DNA from: a virus
Direction: 5' to 3' (one strand)
Length of the DNA stretch: 48,371 nucleotides
IMG/VR virus record: IMGVR_UViG_3300050821_006030
Coordinates: 1 to 48,371 of that record
Below, piece by piece: positions 15,301 through 21,829 of this stretch. Positions within the stretch are counted from its first letter, which is position 1. Each line of letters begins with the position of its first letter. Under the pieces are notes generated by a model. It saw only the letters and a program-made list of their open reading frames with translations. It was not told the DNA's origin and did no database searches. The position numbers and the translations under genes were made by a program.

Positions 15301-15822
15301 CTACGCTCTGTTGAGATACGGCATCAACAACTTTCGGCCCTCCTTTGTGAGTACACCATGCCTGTCGACCAGGTTGCGGAAGCGGCAGAGCGCCCACGCT
15401 ACCCGCTGGAGGTCTGGTGGTTGTGCCTTCCCCAGGAGATATCCTGTCTCCTCGGGGGCCAATCGGTCGCCGAGCGTAGTGTCCCACCTGTGATTCAGCA
15501 GGAAGTGGGAGTCCATGAAGAGGAACATCGTCCGGCGCCTTCCCTTGACAACCGGCAGGGCCGCTAGGGCCCGACCGCTCGAGATCTCTACTCTCAAATT
15601 CTCCTTCTGTGGTAAGGGCAAGCATTTGTAGTCACTCGTGCTGACGAGCCTGTACCGAATCCTGTTGGGCCCACGCATCGTGGACCCGACGAGTCGGACC
15701 TCCCGGCAACTCCGCAACCACACGTACCGACCCTGATAGAACAACTCGTCGCAGATCTTCATGAGGATCTCACGCTCGAGGTGTCCGCCGTGACGCTGGC
15801 ATCTGAATGCTCGTAGTACCAT
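15301..15822 (-). CDS. Hypothetical basic protein (173 aa)
   Basis: 173 residues. The start ATG 15822 lies in an ATGA overlap with the winged-helix gene. The first 30 residues contain FRCQRHGGHLE and a helical stretch. The centre is beta-rich and the C-terminus helical (ALCRFRNLVDRHGVLTKEG), compatible with a winged-helix-like end. No enzyme motif is seen. A 6-bp GC hairpin (ccggct/agccgg, 15284-15300) lies just after the stop. Function unknown. Confidence 0.6.
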   Translation of the reverse strand: MVLRAFRCQRHGGHLEREILMKICDELFYQGRYVWLRSCREVRLVGSTMRGPNRIRYRLVSTSDYKCLPLPQKENLRVEISSGRALAALPVVKGRRRTMFLFMDSHFLLNHRWDTTLGDRLAPEETGYLLGKAQPPDLQRVAWALCRFRNLVDRHGVLTKEGRKLLMPYLNRA

Positions 15823-16193
15823 CACGCCTTTCTGTAAGTTGCTCCCTTGCCTCGCCCATCGCGGACGAGCTTCTTTGCTTCCCTCATCTTGAGCATTGCG
15901 GACTGGATCGTCCAGCGGGGAATGCCTGTGGCCAAGCTGATGGGCGTAGGAGCACCACTCCCGTGCTTCTCGATGAAGGTCATGATCCTTTGCTCGATCT
16001 GCTGATCGGTCCGAGTGCCTGGCGCGGGCCCAGGCTTCTTCTTCGGGTTGAAGATCCGGATGAGCTTCAACCGATGCCCCTCGCACACATCAAGAGTGGG
16101 CGCGACGCCTTTCTGGCCGTTTAGGGCCAGCGTTACGACCGCGTCCCTTCTTGGCTCTGTGCACAAGTCGCAAACGAGTCTTGTTTCCTTCAT
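15822..16193 (-). CDS. Zinc-ribbon plus winged-helix putative regulator
   Basis: 123 residues, ATG 16193 after AAGGTAAAGG. The N-terminus has CDLCTEP and a later CEGHRLKL (treble-clef-like zinc site). A Lys/Pro/Gly linker (NPKKKPGPAPGTRTD) leads to a C-terminal winged-helix-like domain (ISLATGIPRWTIQSAMLKM, then a basic wing). This architecture suggests DNA binding and a regulatory role in the early operon. The exact family is not recognised. It overlaps the upstream gene by 104 bp in another frame. Confidence 0.6.
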   Translation of the reverse strand: MKETRLVCDLCTEPRRDAVVTLALNGQKGVAPTLDVCEGHRLKLIRIFNPKKKPGPAPGTRTDQQIEQRIMTFIEKHGSGAPTPISLATGIPRWTIQSAMLKMREAKKLVRDGRGKGATYRKA

Positions 16194-16467
16194 CCTTTAC
16201 CTTCTCTTTCGTCTCCGCTATGACGGAGATCCAGGCGGCGCTGCGCCTGTTGGTCCCCTTCGTCTCCTTGAGAAACGTCTCGTAGCTCGCGGAGTGGTCG
16301 TAGGACCTGCTGTGGAGGACTCCCCCGCTGGGGGACCGGGTATCGTAGCGGACGCCCCCGCAACGTGCGCAGACGAGGCGAACCCTATGGTCGCCGTTCT
16401 TTAGCACGTAGATGGGTGGCTTTATCTGCCACGGATGGTTTATCCCGCTGCATAACGATTCCTTCAC
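16090..16467 (-). CDS. Zinc-ribbon protein with basic C-terminus
   Basis: 125 residues with a GTG start (16467) preceded by AAGGAG. Residues about 30-40 contain VCARCGGVRYD and there is an N-terminal Cys-x-x-x-x-His. The last 40 residues are very Arg/Lys-rich because they share 104 bp with the next gene in another frame. Either the overlap is real or the protein ends in a low-complexity tail selected by the downstream frame. No function is assigned. Confidence 0.5.
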   Translation of the reverse strand: MKESLCSGINHPWQIKPPIYVLKNGDHRVRLVCARCGGVRYDTRSPSGGVLHSRSYDHSASYETFLKETKGTNRRSAAWISVIAETKEKVKDEGNKTRLRLVHRAKKGRGRNAGPKRPERRRAHS

Positions 16468-16482
16468 TCTTGCTCCTTTGGT

Positions 16483-16522
16483 CGGCGCATCGCGCCGGTT
16501 TGTAGGATCTGCGGGACGCAGA
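16483..16522 (-). promoter_or_regulatory. Two-hairpin mRNA leader
   Basis: On the minus strand TCTGCG-TCC-CGCAGA (16522-16508) is followed by CGGCGC-GAT-GCGCCG (16497-16483) and then CCAAAGGAG, the ribosome site of the gene starting at 16467. The arrangement (hairpin, hairpin, AAAGGAG) parallels the three covarying leaders further right, although the sequence differs. Confidence 0.5.
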
Positions 16523-16554
16523 CCCTGGGTCGAAACGCAGTGTACCGCATCGCT

Positions 16555-16758
16555 TCATCGTAGCCGCGAGATGATCAAGTGCGCGAGGATGGCGGACATG
16601 CCGGCCTTCAAGAGATCCTTATGCTCCTCGCCCATCCACGCAAACAGGTAGAGGGCCGCGGCGCACACGATCTTGGCCTCGTGGGGCATCTCGCTGTCGT
16701 TGACTGCGATCATGGTCGATGCGATGTCGTTCGCGAGTTCGTACTCGAATTCAGTCAT
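16555..16758 (-). CDS. Small helical hypothetical protein (67 aa)
   Basis: 67 residues, with ATG 16758 in an ATGA overlap with the upstream stop. It is predicted all-helical with a hydrophobic centre (IVCAAALYLFAWMG) and an amphipathic C-terminus. The hydrophobic stretch is interrupted and might be a core helix rather than a membrane span. Family unknown. Confidence 0.6.
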   Translation of the reverse strand: MTEFEYELANDIASTMIAVNDSEMPHEAKIVCAAALYLFAWMGEEHKDLLKAGMSAILAHLIISRLR

Positions 16759-16937
16759 ACGATGTTCACGAGTGCGCTGATGTGGAAGCGCAGCCCGGTG
16801 AGCCTCTCGAGTTGCTGCTCCAGATCGGGGATGCTCTGCAAGTCGTGCAGGGTCACGCCCTTGGGGTTGAGGTCCTTGACGCCCTTGAGCTCGGCGAGCA
16901 GCTCGGGCCCGTGCTTCACGGTGATGTTCAGCCTCAT
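16755..16937 (-). CDS. Small hypothetical protein (60 aa)
   Basis: 60 residues, ATG 16937 coupled to the upstream stop as TAATG. A beta strand (LNITVKHG) precedes a helix and a Leu-rich amphipathic segment (DLEQQLERLTGLRF). No motif is recognised. It is one of a run of tightly coupled short early genes. Confidence 0.6.
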   Translation of the reverse strand: MRLNITVKHGPELLAELKGVKDLNPKGVTLHDLQSIPDLEQQLERLTGLRFHISALVNIV

Positions 16938-17137
16938 TAGTCCTCCATCATCTCGTTGAACATTTTGAGTAGGTCGGCCTCGGTCTCACCAGCAAAGACG
17001 CCCAGGTCGGGCAGGCCCGAGAAAACAGACTCCAAGTGGATGACGTCGCCCCCGATGAGGTGGTCGATGTCGTCCCGATCGAGTCCTACAAGGACAATGG
17101 CCTTCCCGTTTCGTTTCGCGATTGTAACTATTGACAT
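16937..17137 (-). CDS. Small hypothetical protein (66 aa)
   Basis: 66 residues, ATG 17137 overlapping the upstream gene by 10 bp. It has an alternating beta/loop N-terminus (AIVLVGLDRDD) and an acidic helical C-terminus (EADLLKMFNEMMED). No family is recognised. Confidence 0.6.
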   Translation of the reverse strand: MSIVTIAKRNGKAIVLVGLDRDDIDHLIGGDVIHLESVFSGLPDLGVFAGETEADLLKMFNEMMED

Positions 17138-17346
17138 ACAGTCTCCAGATCTGTCATCATGATGTTCCAGATGACACGGGCTTGGTCTGGTGTTGGGGTC
17201 AGGAGACAGTCCTCTTCGACATCGTAGACCTCGTGGTCGAAGATGATCGCGTCATCGGCGTCGATTCGGTGGTCCCGCACTTGGATGACTACTAGCCGCC
17301 CGCTGACCGTGCTCGTGATTTGGTACGGCTTTGGCAACTCGAGCAT
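17128..17346 (-). CDS. Small beta-rich hypothetical protein (72 aa)
   Basis: 72 residues from ATG 17346. Beta strands (SGRLVVIQVRD, AIIFDHEVYDV) are followed by a helical end. Its first 95 bp overlap the previous gene in another frame and the ribosome site is weak (GGGG), so the start is uncertain. Function unknown. Confidence 0.5.
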   Translation of the reverse strand: MLELPKPYQITSTVSGRLVVIQVRDHRIDADDAIIFDHEVYDVEEDCLLTPTPDQARVIWNIMMTDLETVCQ

Positions 17347-17497
17347 AGGAGCACGACCCCTTGTCGATGCGAAGGACGAATGCGCAGCTCTCGTTTGGGC
17401 AAGCCCAGGCCTTGAAGATCACTGCTGCGCCTTCATTCGCGTAGTCACTCAGAGGGAGTAGGACTCCCTGGCACTTGGGGCACTTCGGAAATTCCAT
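17252..17497 (-). CDS. Zinc-ribbon protein (CPKC ... CPNESC)
   Basis: 81 residues, ATG 17497 with GGAGG eight bases upstream. Residues about 6-9 (CPKC) and about 31-37 (CPNESC) form a typical zinc ribbon. The C-terminal 30 residues, which overlap the next gene, are Arg/Ser/Pro-rich and probably carry little information. Likely a nucleic-acid- or protein-binding early accessory protein. Confidence 0.6.
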   Translation of the reverse strand: MEFPKCPKCQGVLLPLSDYANEGAAVIFKAWACPNESCAFVLRIDKGSCSYARVAKAVPNHEHGQRAASSHPSAGPPNRRR

Positions 17498-17738
17498 CAG
17501 CAACTCCTCCCATCACAGCAGCTAGATCATTGTCGAGTATAGACGGGGCCCTCGGCGGGCCGTTGACCACGAGGTTCATCGCCTCGTATAGATGGTGGTA
17601 TATCTGGCCCATGTGCTTCTCGTAGGCCAGCGTACCACACGGCTGGAGGCGTATCGCTTCCATCGCGGCCTGGAGGTGGTGGGATACCGAGTCCACCACC
17701 GCCGGCCGCTCGTCGTTGAAGATGAGTTTGGTGTTCAT
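17445..17738 (-). CDS. Hypothetical protein with KLIFN N-terminus (97 aa)
   Basis: 97 residues, ATG 17738 in an ATGA overlap. It begins MNTKLIFNDERP, resembling the openings of three other small proteins here (starts at 19827, 22537 and 23986). A helical middle (SVSHHLQAAMEAIRL and YEKHMGQIYHHLYEAMN) follows. The C-terminal ~18 residues overlap the next gene. Function unknown. Confidence 0.55.
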   Translation of the reverse strand: MNTKLIFNDERPAVVDSVSHHLQAAMEAIRLQPCGTLAYEKHMGQIYHHLYEAMNLVVNGPPRAPSILDNDLAAVMGGVADGISEVPQVPGSPTPSE

Positions 17739-17947
17739 CGAAGGCCTTGACAGTTGTTGCAGTACGTGTAGGGAGAGATAACCTTCGCCCCACACGACCG
17801 GCACCGGTTGTACGTTGTGCCCATCAGGGCCTCTTTGTATCCGCGATCGTATCGCTCCTGTAGCGCGGAGTCCTGAAACACGTAACGGGGCTCACCCCGG
17901 CGTGCGTGCTCCAGGCCCAGTTGGTAGTGATCGTCTCGCGACGCCAT
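17735..17947 (-). CDS. Small protein with C-terminal zinc ribbon
   Basis: 70 residues, ATG 17947. The N-terminal half looks like a helical DNA-packaging or EF-hand-like segment (HYQLGLEHARRGEP). The C-terminus has CRSCGAKVISPYTYCNNCQG, two CxxC pairs forming a zinc ribbon. Early accessory protein of unknown role. Confidence 0.6.
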   Translation of the reverse strand: MASRDDHYQLGLEHARRGEPRYVFQDSALQERYDRGYKEALMGTTYNRCRSCGAKVISPYTYCNNCQGLR

Positions 17948-17951
17948 CGGC

Positions 17952-18143
17952 CTACGCCTTCGGGGGAAGCTCGGTGTTGGGGTTCGGGGGCAGGCAGAGG
18001 CACATCTCTGCACATGCGTCGTTGGCGCAGGTGTGGCAGACCTCGGTGTCATCGTAGTAGTCACCGTTCATCTTCGTGACGGTGATCTTGAGGGTCGCTG
18101 GGTTGACGTCGCAGACAACGCACTTGGGTACTGCTTGACTCAT
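17952..18143 (-). CDS. Cys-rich small zinc-binding protein (63 aa)
   Basis: 63 residues, with ATG 18143 in an ATGA overlap. It has CVVC near residue 8, CHTC near residue 36 and a further CAEMCLC. The first two pairs can hold one zinc. The C-terminus is Pro-rich. No family name is supported. Confidence 0.6.
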   Translation of the reverse strand: MSQAVPKCVVCDVNPATLKITVTKMNGDYYDDTEVCHTCANDACAEMCLCLPPNPNTELPPKA

Positions 18144-18382
18144 AGCGCCTCCTCCAACTCGTGCTTGATTCGTGAGAGAACTTCCTTGACCGCTTCGGTG
18201 ACGAACTTGTGCTGCGAGATGTCATGCTCCTTGCAGAACGCACGCATCTCGTCACGCAGGTTCTCGGCTATGCGAACGCTGAGGATCACCTCGGGCTCGC
18301 GTTCCACGTTGAGGATGAGCTTGGCCCTGTAGCTATCGACTGGGCCGAGCATCTCCTCCTGTTTGGACTTGAGATCACTCAT
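18140..18382 (-). CDS. Ribbon-helix-helix-like protein (80 aa)
   Basis: 80 residues from ATG 18382. A GTG three codons earlier overlaps the upstream stop and is an alternative. After a 30-residue leader, the segment VILSVRIAENLRDEMRAFCKEHDISQHKFVTEAV has the strand-helix-turn-helix form of CopG/MetJ-type DNA-binding proteins. Another candidate binder of the genomic palindrome. Confidence 0.6.
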   Translation of the reverse strand: MSDLKSKQEEMLGPVDSYRAKLILNVEREPEVILSVRIAENLRDEMRAFCKEHDISQHKFVTEAVKEVLSRIKHELEEAL

Positions 18383-18387
18383 CGGAT

Positions 18388-18636
18388 TCACTTGTCAGCC
18401 TCTTGCGTGGGCTTGGTTCCCTTGTCTGCCACCGCCTCCGCGTGTTGGACGGCCTCGAGCAGGGACTCCGCGATTAGGCGAACGTCCGAGATCGGGGCGT
18501 GGATGAGGGCCATGAAGAAGTCGTGCTTCTTGCACGGCCCGTAGACGAAGGATCCACCACCGGGCGTCTCGACCTCGGTGGATTCCTGCGTCTGACACAA
18601 GCGTTGCATCGTGTTCGATCTGAGCCTCTTACCCAT
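18388..18636 (-). CDS. Hypothetical protein (82 aa)
   Basis: 82 residues, ATG 18636 with GGAGGTCCGCG upstream. A basic N-terminus (GKRLRSNTMQRL) is followed by a Gly-rich turn, GPCKKHDFFMALIHAP and an Ala/Glu-rich C-terminal helix. The gene is preceded by the two-hairpin leader element (copy 1). Function unknown. Confidence 0.6.
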   Translation of the reverse strand: MGKRLRSNTMQRLCQTQESTEVETPGGGSFVYGPCKKHDFFMALIHAPISDVRLIAESLLEAVQHAEAVADKGTKPTQEADK

Positions 18637-18667
18637 CGCGGACCTCCATCGTGTACCTCCTTTTGTT

Positions 18668-18716
18668 GGGCTGAGATTAGCCCTTAGTGGGGACTTCAGC
18701 GGTGTGAAATCCCCAC
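18668..18716 (-). ncRNA. Two-hairpin leader element, copy 1
   Basis: On the minus strand, stem-loop 1 is a 12-bp helix (18716-18687) with loop CACCGC. After 3 bases, stem-loop 2 is GGGCT-AATCTC-AGCCC (18683-18668). It is followed by AACAAAAGGAGG, which includes a ribosome site. The 5-bp stem, 6-base AATCnn loop and downstream CAAC/AAAGG are shared with copies at 20415-20476 and 21160-21233. Confidence 0.6.
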
Positions 18717-18722
18717 CGGGCG

Positions 18723-18887
18723 CTAGTCTTTGGCCTTTGCGTGTCTCCTCTTCTTCTTGCGGACCCACCGCTTCATCTCGCCTCCGCCGTGGTGCCACGA
18801 CTTGAGCATAGTCTCGGGCTCGAGTGCTCGGTCGAGGATTCGTGCGGCGGTACGCTTGACGGCCTGGTTGTCACGATGCCTCGTCAT
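18723..18887 (-). CDS. Small basic protein (54 aa)
   Basis: 54 residues from ATG 18887, overlapping the preceding zinc-finger gene by 17 bp. A strongly basic C-terminus (KRWVRKKKRRHAKAKD) suggests nucleic-acid binding. The N-terminal helix is amphipathic. ATG 18899 is an alternative start. Family unknown. Confidence 0.5.
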   Translation of the reverse strand: MTRHRDNQAVKRTAARILDRALEPETMLKSWHHGGGEMKRWVRKKKRRHAKAKD

Positions 18888-19011
18888 CGGGCTCGACATC
18901 GTCGAATGGATCCTCTTCGAGATAGCCGAACCCTGCGCAGGTCCTGCAGGGCACGCCGTTGACCGCCCCGTTGCCGTTGCAGTCGGGGCACTCCTCGGTC
19001 TCATCTTCCAT
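18871..19011 (-). CDS. DnaJ-type mini zinc finger (46 aa)
   Basis: 46 residues from ATG 19011, directly after the upstream TAG. It contains CPDCNGNG and CRTCAGFGY, the CxxCxGxG pairs of a DnaJ central zinc finger, followed by an acidic tail (EEDPFDDVEPDDEAS). Single DnaJ-like fingers of this size occur as small phage proteins and may bind host or phage proteins. The Cys pattern makes it convincing despite its length. Confidence 0.65.
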   Translation of the reverse strand: MEDETEECPDCNGNGAVNGVPCRTCAGFGYLEEDPFDDVEPDDEAS

Positions 19012-19272
19012 CTACGCCTCCTCGATCTGGATGTGGTAAGCCGTGAGCGGCTTGTTGGGCTTGCCGTCGGTCAGACGGATTGGATGGTTGCTGGGCACCG
19101 TGTTGTATAGATCGTAAGCTCCCTCGATAGTGAGTTGCATGGCCTTCGACTTGTCCTCGGTCCACTTGACCTCGCCGCGTCCATCGTGCGCTTCGGGATC
19201 GTAGGATTCGAGATACTTACCCTCGTCCTGTATGTCTCCTGTCGCGTGACCCATGCAGCGGATGACCTTCAT
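19012..19272 (-). CDS. Hypothetical protein (86 aa)
   Basis: 86 residues, ATG 19272 with AAGGAGAACG upstream. Mixed alpha/beta, with KAMQLTIEGAYDLYNTVPSNHP and a C-terminal strand (LTAYHIQIEEA). No motif is recognised. Its stop abuts the start of the DnaJ-type finger. Confidence 0.6.
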   Translation of the reverse strand: MKVIRCMGHATGDIQDEGKYLESYDPEAHDGRGEVKWTEDKSKAMQLTIEGAYDLYNTVPSNHPIRLTDGKPNKPLTAYHIQIEEA

Positions 19273-19282
19273 CGTTCTCCTT

Positions 19283-19630
19283 TCACCAATCCAGGAGCGG
19301 GCCTGGATCGAGCATGTGGGCCTTGCAGGCCCGGACCTCTTTGACCTCGCCCGTGTCGCGGCGAGTCACGAGCATGTACACGTCGAACGGTTGCTTGCAT
19401 GCATCGCACTCGGGCAGGCCGGATGCCCCGCCCTCGAACGCGCATTCCTGCACGTAGACGATCTGCTCGGGGGTGAGCCCGTTGTCCTCGGCGGAGATCC
19501 ATGCGTAGAGTTCGCCGAGCTCGTCGTCCACGAGTTGGTTGATGAGCTTGTCCCGTTCCTTGGACAGGCAATCGAACTCGTCGGCTAGGACCTTTCGCAC
19601 GAGCTTGATCGCGGCTTTGTAGGGGTTCAT
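19283..19630 (-). CDS. Hypothetical protein with zinc site (115 aa)
   Basis: 115 residues, ATG 19630 in an ATGA overlap. An N-terminal helical half precedes ECDACKQPFDV and ACKAHM, giving Cys and His ligands for one metal. The pattern resembles a small treble-clef finger. Function unknown. Confidence 0.6.
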   Translation of the reverse strand: MNPYKAAIKLVRKVLADEFDCLSKERDKLINQLVDDELGELYAWISAEDNGLTPEQIVYVQECAFEGGASGLPECDACKQPFDVYMLVTRRDTGEVKEVRACKAHMLDPGPLLDW

Positions 19631-19827
19631 ATCTCTCCTGTCAGCTTGCGGGTGGCCACGACGTATGCGCCGTAGGCCTCCGCGTATGCTCGTTGCGCCT
19701 CGTTTAGCACCGTCCAGGCGCGTTGATACTCACGCCAAAGAGGCTCTAGCTCAAGAGCCTGCTCTGGCGTGAGCTTGGTTGTCGGCGCTGACCCAGCCTT
19801 GTTGGCAAAGATCAGCGTCGTGGTCAT
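19627..19827 (-). CDS. Hypothetical protein, paralogue of the gene at 22142-22537
   Basis: 66 residues, ATG 19827. It opens MTTTLIFANKAGS, and the C-terminal helix (AWTVLNEAQRAYAEAYGAYV) resembles that of the 131-residue protein (ALRARNEADRAYNAALNAL). The two are probably diverged paralogues. No known fold is assigned. Confidence 0.55.
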   Translation of the reverse strand: MTTTLIFANKAGSAPTTKLTPEQALELEPLWREYQRAWTVLNEAQRAYAEAYGAYVVATRKLTGEI

Positions 19828-20138
19828 GGGGCGGTCTTGCTCACGAGGTCATCCACGACGAGCTTGATGTCCCTCAGGAGGTTGTGCAAGCTGATGTCCG
19901 GGTCGAGCCCGACCCTCTGTTGGGTCTCGAGCATGGTGTAGACCGTGCGGAGCTTCTGCATCTTGGCCCTGAAGGTGTAGCCTGGGGGCTGGATGATCTC
20001 AGCCTCGCGGCCGTAGGTCTTGGTGCGATCGTACGGGTCACACATCCACTGGCCGTTGTTGACCTTGTAGATGATGTACGGGACGGCCTCTTGCTTGACC
20101 CGGAAGACCGCGGCCTCGTGTGCTTTGTCGTGCGTCAT
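19824..20138 (-). CDS. Hypothetical protein (104 aa)
   Basis: 104 residues, ATG 20138 in an ATGA overlap. A beta-rich N-terminal half (YIIYKVNNGQWMCDPYD) is followed by a helical C-terminal half ending DIKLVVDDLVSKTAP. No family is recognised. Confidence 0.6.
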   Translation of the reverse strand: MTHDKAHEAAVFRVKQEAVPYIIYKVNNGQWMCDPYDRTKTYGREAEIIQPPGYTFRAKMQKLRTVYTMLETQQRVGLDPDISLHNLLRDIKLVVDDLVSKTAP

Positions 20139-20395
20139 TCCTCGCTCGTGTTGTTGATCGCGTTGACCAACTGGAAGTCGTGGACCTTGCGGAAGGTGCC
20201 CTCGGCGATGATGTCGGCCTCGATCTTTTGGCCGGGCATCAACTTGTTGATGGCCTCGTGGAGCTCCTTGGGGTAGGAGCCGTGCTCGAAGAACAGCTCG
20301 ATCTTCGTGTTCTTGGGCAGTTCGTACAGATCGTTGTTGCGGAAGGCGCGAACGGTCACGCCTGCCTCCTTGAGTCGTTCGATGTTGAGTAGCAT
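20135..20395 (-). CDS. Hypothetical protein (86 aa)
   Basis: 86 residues, ATG 20395 with AAAGGGAG upstream. The sequence LLNIERLKEAGVTVRAFRNN and the later LMPGQKIEADIIAEG suggest a compact alpha/beta fold. The leader element copy 2 covers its whole 5' gap, so its translation is a likely target of that RNA. Confidence 0.6.
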   Translation of the reverse strand: MLLNIERLKEAGVTVRAFRNNDLYELPKNTKIELFFEHGSYPKELHEAINKLMPGQKIEADIIAEGTFRKVHDFQLVNAINNTSEE

Positions 20396-20414
20396 CTTGT
20401 CTCCCTTTGTGGGC

Positions 20415-20476
20415 CGTGCAGCCCTGTCGTTGGGTGCCTGATTGCACCATGCATGGGGCTGGGCGACCAGCCCCAT
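20415..20476 (-). ncRNA. Two-hairpin leader element, copy 2
   Basis: On the minus strand, stem-loop 1 is a perfect 10-bp helix with loop TCGC (20476-20453). After 4 bases comes stem-loop 2, GGTGC-AATCAG-GCACC (20448-20433). The sequence CAACGACAGGGCTGCACG follows and is shared with copy 3. The element then runs into CACAAAGGGAG, the ribosome site. Confidence 0.65.
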
Positions 20477-20487
20477 CGGTGGCGTAA

Positions 20488-20679
20488 TCAATGCATATTC
20501 ATCGACCTCCTTAGGATCTCGAGGATGAAGTCGCGGGTCTTGTAGCCACGCTTCCGGGCCTCGGCGTCGAGTGCTGCGTAGAGGCTCGGGTCGAGCATCA
20601 CGTACTTGTAGCGGTTGACCGAGGTCTCCTTCGGTGGGGGCAGGATGAACTCAGCACCATCGCGGTGGCGTCGTGTCAT
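20488..20679 (-). CDS. Ribbon-helix-helix-like protein (63 aa)
   Basis: 63 residues, ATG 20679 in an ATGA overlap. After a basic leader, residues about 25-63 (NRYKYVMLDPSLYAALDAEA and the following helix) have the strand-helix-helix pattern of CopG/Arc repressors. A candidate operator-binding regulator in the early operon. Confidence 0.6.
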   Translation of the reverse strand: MTRRHRDGAEFILPPPKETSVNRYKYVMLDPSLYAALDAEARKRGYKTRDFILEILRRSMNMH

Positions 20680-20888
20680 CCCGCGACCTTGACCCAACCG
20701 TCACCGGTCTTGATGTAGTGTTGGCCCAGGCCGGTGCCCAGCCCGCGGCCCTTGGCGCGGTGGCACGGGAGGCAGAGGATGGCCCACGGGCCCCAGACTG
20801 TCGCGCCGTCCACGAAGTCCGTGGTGATGGGGTTGTGGCAGATGTTGCAGTCATCTGGTAGGGAGCCGTACCACTTCTTGGTTGCCAT
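20676..20888 (-). CDS. Small HNH/zinc-ribbon-like protein
   Basis: 70 residues, with ATG 20888 in a TAATG overlap. CNICHNPI and LCLPCHRAKG give two CxxC(H) pairs as in the zinc core of small HNH-type proteins, but the catalytic HNH helix is not convincing. The C-terminus is Gly-rich with short strands. Confidence 0.55.
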   Translation of the reverse strand: MATKKWYGSLPDDCNICHNPITTDFVDGATVWGPWAILCLPCHRAKGRGLGTGLGQHYIKTGDGWVKVAG

Positions 20889-21136
20889 TAGTCCACCACC
20901 CAACCATCGGCGAGTAGATCATCGACCATGACGGGTCGGCCGTGCGCGCGTGAGTAGTCCTCGTCGTAGTGCCAGATGTTCGCGCCTTCGACGAAGAAGA
21001 CCTTGCCGTTCTTGTCCGGGTCGCCCACGATCACGCCGCACTCGTTGGCCCCTCGCTTCTTCATCGGGCAGAGGGGCCATTTGGGCCAGCGGTTGGGATC
21101 GAGGATCCATTCCCGGTCTGTGGGTTGCGTTGCCAT
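20888..21136 (-). CDS. Hypothetical protein (82 aa)
   Basis: 82 residues, ATG 21136 about 9 bases after AAGGA. Trp- and Asp-rich (WILDPNRWPKWPLCPMKKRG, later NIWHYDEDYSRAHGR and DLLADGWVVD). No family is recognised. Preceded by leader element copy 3. Confidence 0.6.
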   Translation of the reverse strand: MATQPTDREWILDPNRWPKWPLCPMKKRGANECGVIVGDPDKNGKVFFVEGANIWHYDEDYSRAHGRPVMVDDLLADGWVVD

Positions 21137-21159
21137 TAGTCACATCCTTTGTGGCTGAT

Positions 21160-21233
21160 CGTGCAGCCCTGTCGTTGGGAGCTGGATTGCTCCAAGGATG
21201 GCTCTAGTTGGCTGGTCCGCCAGCCAGAGCCAT
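21160..21233 (-). ncRNA. Two-hairpin leader element, copy 3
   Basis: On the minus strand, stem-loop 1 has an outer 8-bp stem (ATGGCTCT/AGAGCCAT), a one-sided AACT bulge on the 3' arm and an inner 6-bp stem (GGCTGG/CCAGCC) with loop CGGA. After 4 bases comes stem-loop 2, GGAGC-AATCCA-GCTCC. The same CAACGACAGGGCTGCACG as copy 2 follows, then CCACAAAGGA. The middle pair of stem-loop 2 changes from T-A in copy 2 to A-T here. Confidence 0.65.
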
Positions 21234-21245
21234 CGTGTGGAGAAA

Positions 21246-21377
21246 TCAAGGCTGGAATAGAGCGCGTAGGATGATGAAGCCAATCAGAGTGAGGAATATG
21301 ATAATATCGTCCCAATCACCTAGATTGAACCGCCGCGCGATGGCGATGATGAAGAGGAAGGGGAGGGCAAAGATCAT
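21246..21377 (-). CDS. Small two-helix membrane protein (43 aa)
   Basis: 43 residues, ATG 21377 in an ATGA overlap. Two hydrophobic segments (IFALPFLFIIAIA and IIIFLTLIGFIILRALF) flank a short polar loop (RRFNLGDWDD). Probably a helical-hairpin inner-membrane protein made early. Function unknown. Confidence 0.6.
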   Translation of the reverse strand: MIFALPFLFIIAIARRFNLGDWDDIIIFLTLIGFIILRALFQP

Positions 21378-21601
21378 GCGTCGCCTCCGGTTGCGGCCTT
21401 GAGGTAGTGCTGGAGGTCCAAGATCAAGTCCTGGGCTTCGCTGGGCGTGAGCTTGATCGTGGGGACGTCGAAGACGCCCGTGCCGATGTGCATCCACTGT
21501 TCAACGCGGAAGTCGATCAGGGCCATGTTGATGGTGTTGCCGCTCTCGGTGAACTCGGTGTTGAGGACGATGCGCTCCGGGACCTTTGGAGTATCGCTCA
21601 T
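21374..21601 (-). CDS. Hypothetical protein (75 aa)
   Basis: 75 residues, ATG 21601 in a TGATG overlap (GTG 21604 also possible). The N-terminal half is beta-rich, followed by IKLTPSEAQDLILDLQHYL, which resembles the end of several small phage proteins that pair a sheet with one helix. No name is supported. Confidence 0.6.
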   Translation of the reverse strand: MSDTPKVPERIVLNTEFTESGNTINMALIDFRVEQWMHIGTGVFDVPTIKLTPSEAQDLILDLQHYLKAATGGDA

Positions 21602-21819
21602 CACTTCTCCTCGAAGGTGGCCATCTGGACCATGTGTGTGATGTAATTGATCCCATCACGATCCGCTTGGGTCAGCGGGACGGTGGGGGTGTGCTGGATG
21701 AAGAGGCCTGGCGCGATGGGCTCGAGGGTGGGCGTGCCGGTGGGCATCCTGATGTACTGCAGAGATGCGAGCAGAACGTTGTATTGGGCCTTGGTGAGCT
21801 TGAGATAGATGTGTTTCAT
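21601..21819 (-). CDS. Hypothetical protein (72 aa)
   Basis: 72 residues, ATG 21819 with AGAGGAG upstream. Opening KHIYLKLTKAQYNVLLASLQYI, then a Pro/Thr-rich middle and a C-terminal helix. Not recognised. Confidence 0.6.
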   Translation of the reverse strand: MKHIYLKLTKAQYNVLLASLQYIRMPTGTPTLEPIAPGLFIQHTPTVPLTQADRDGINYITHMVQMATFEEK

Positions 21820-21829
21820 AGACTCCTCT

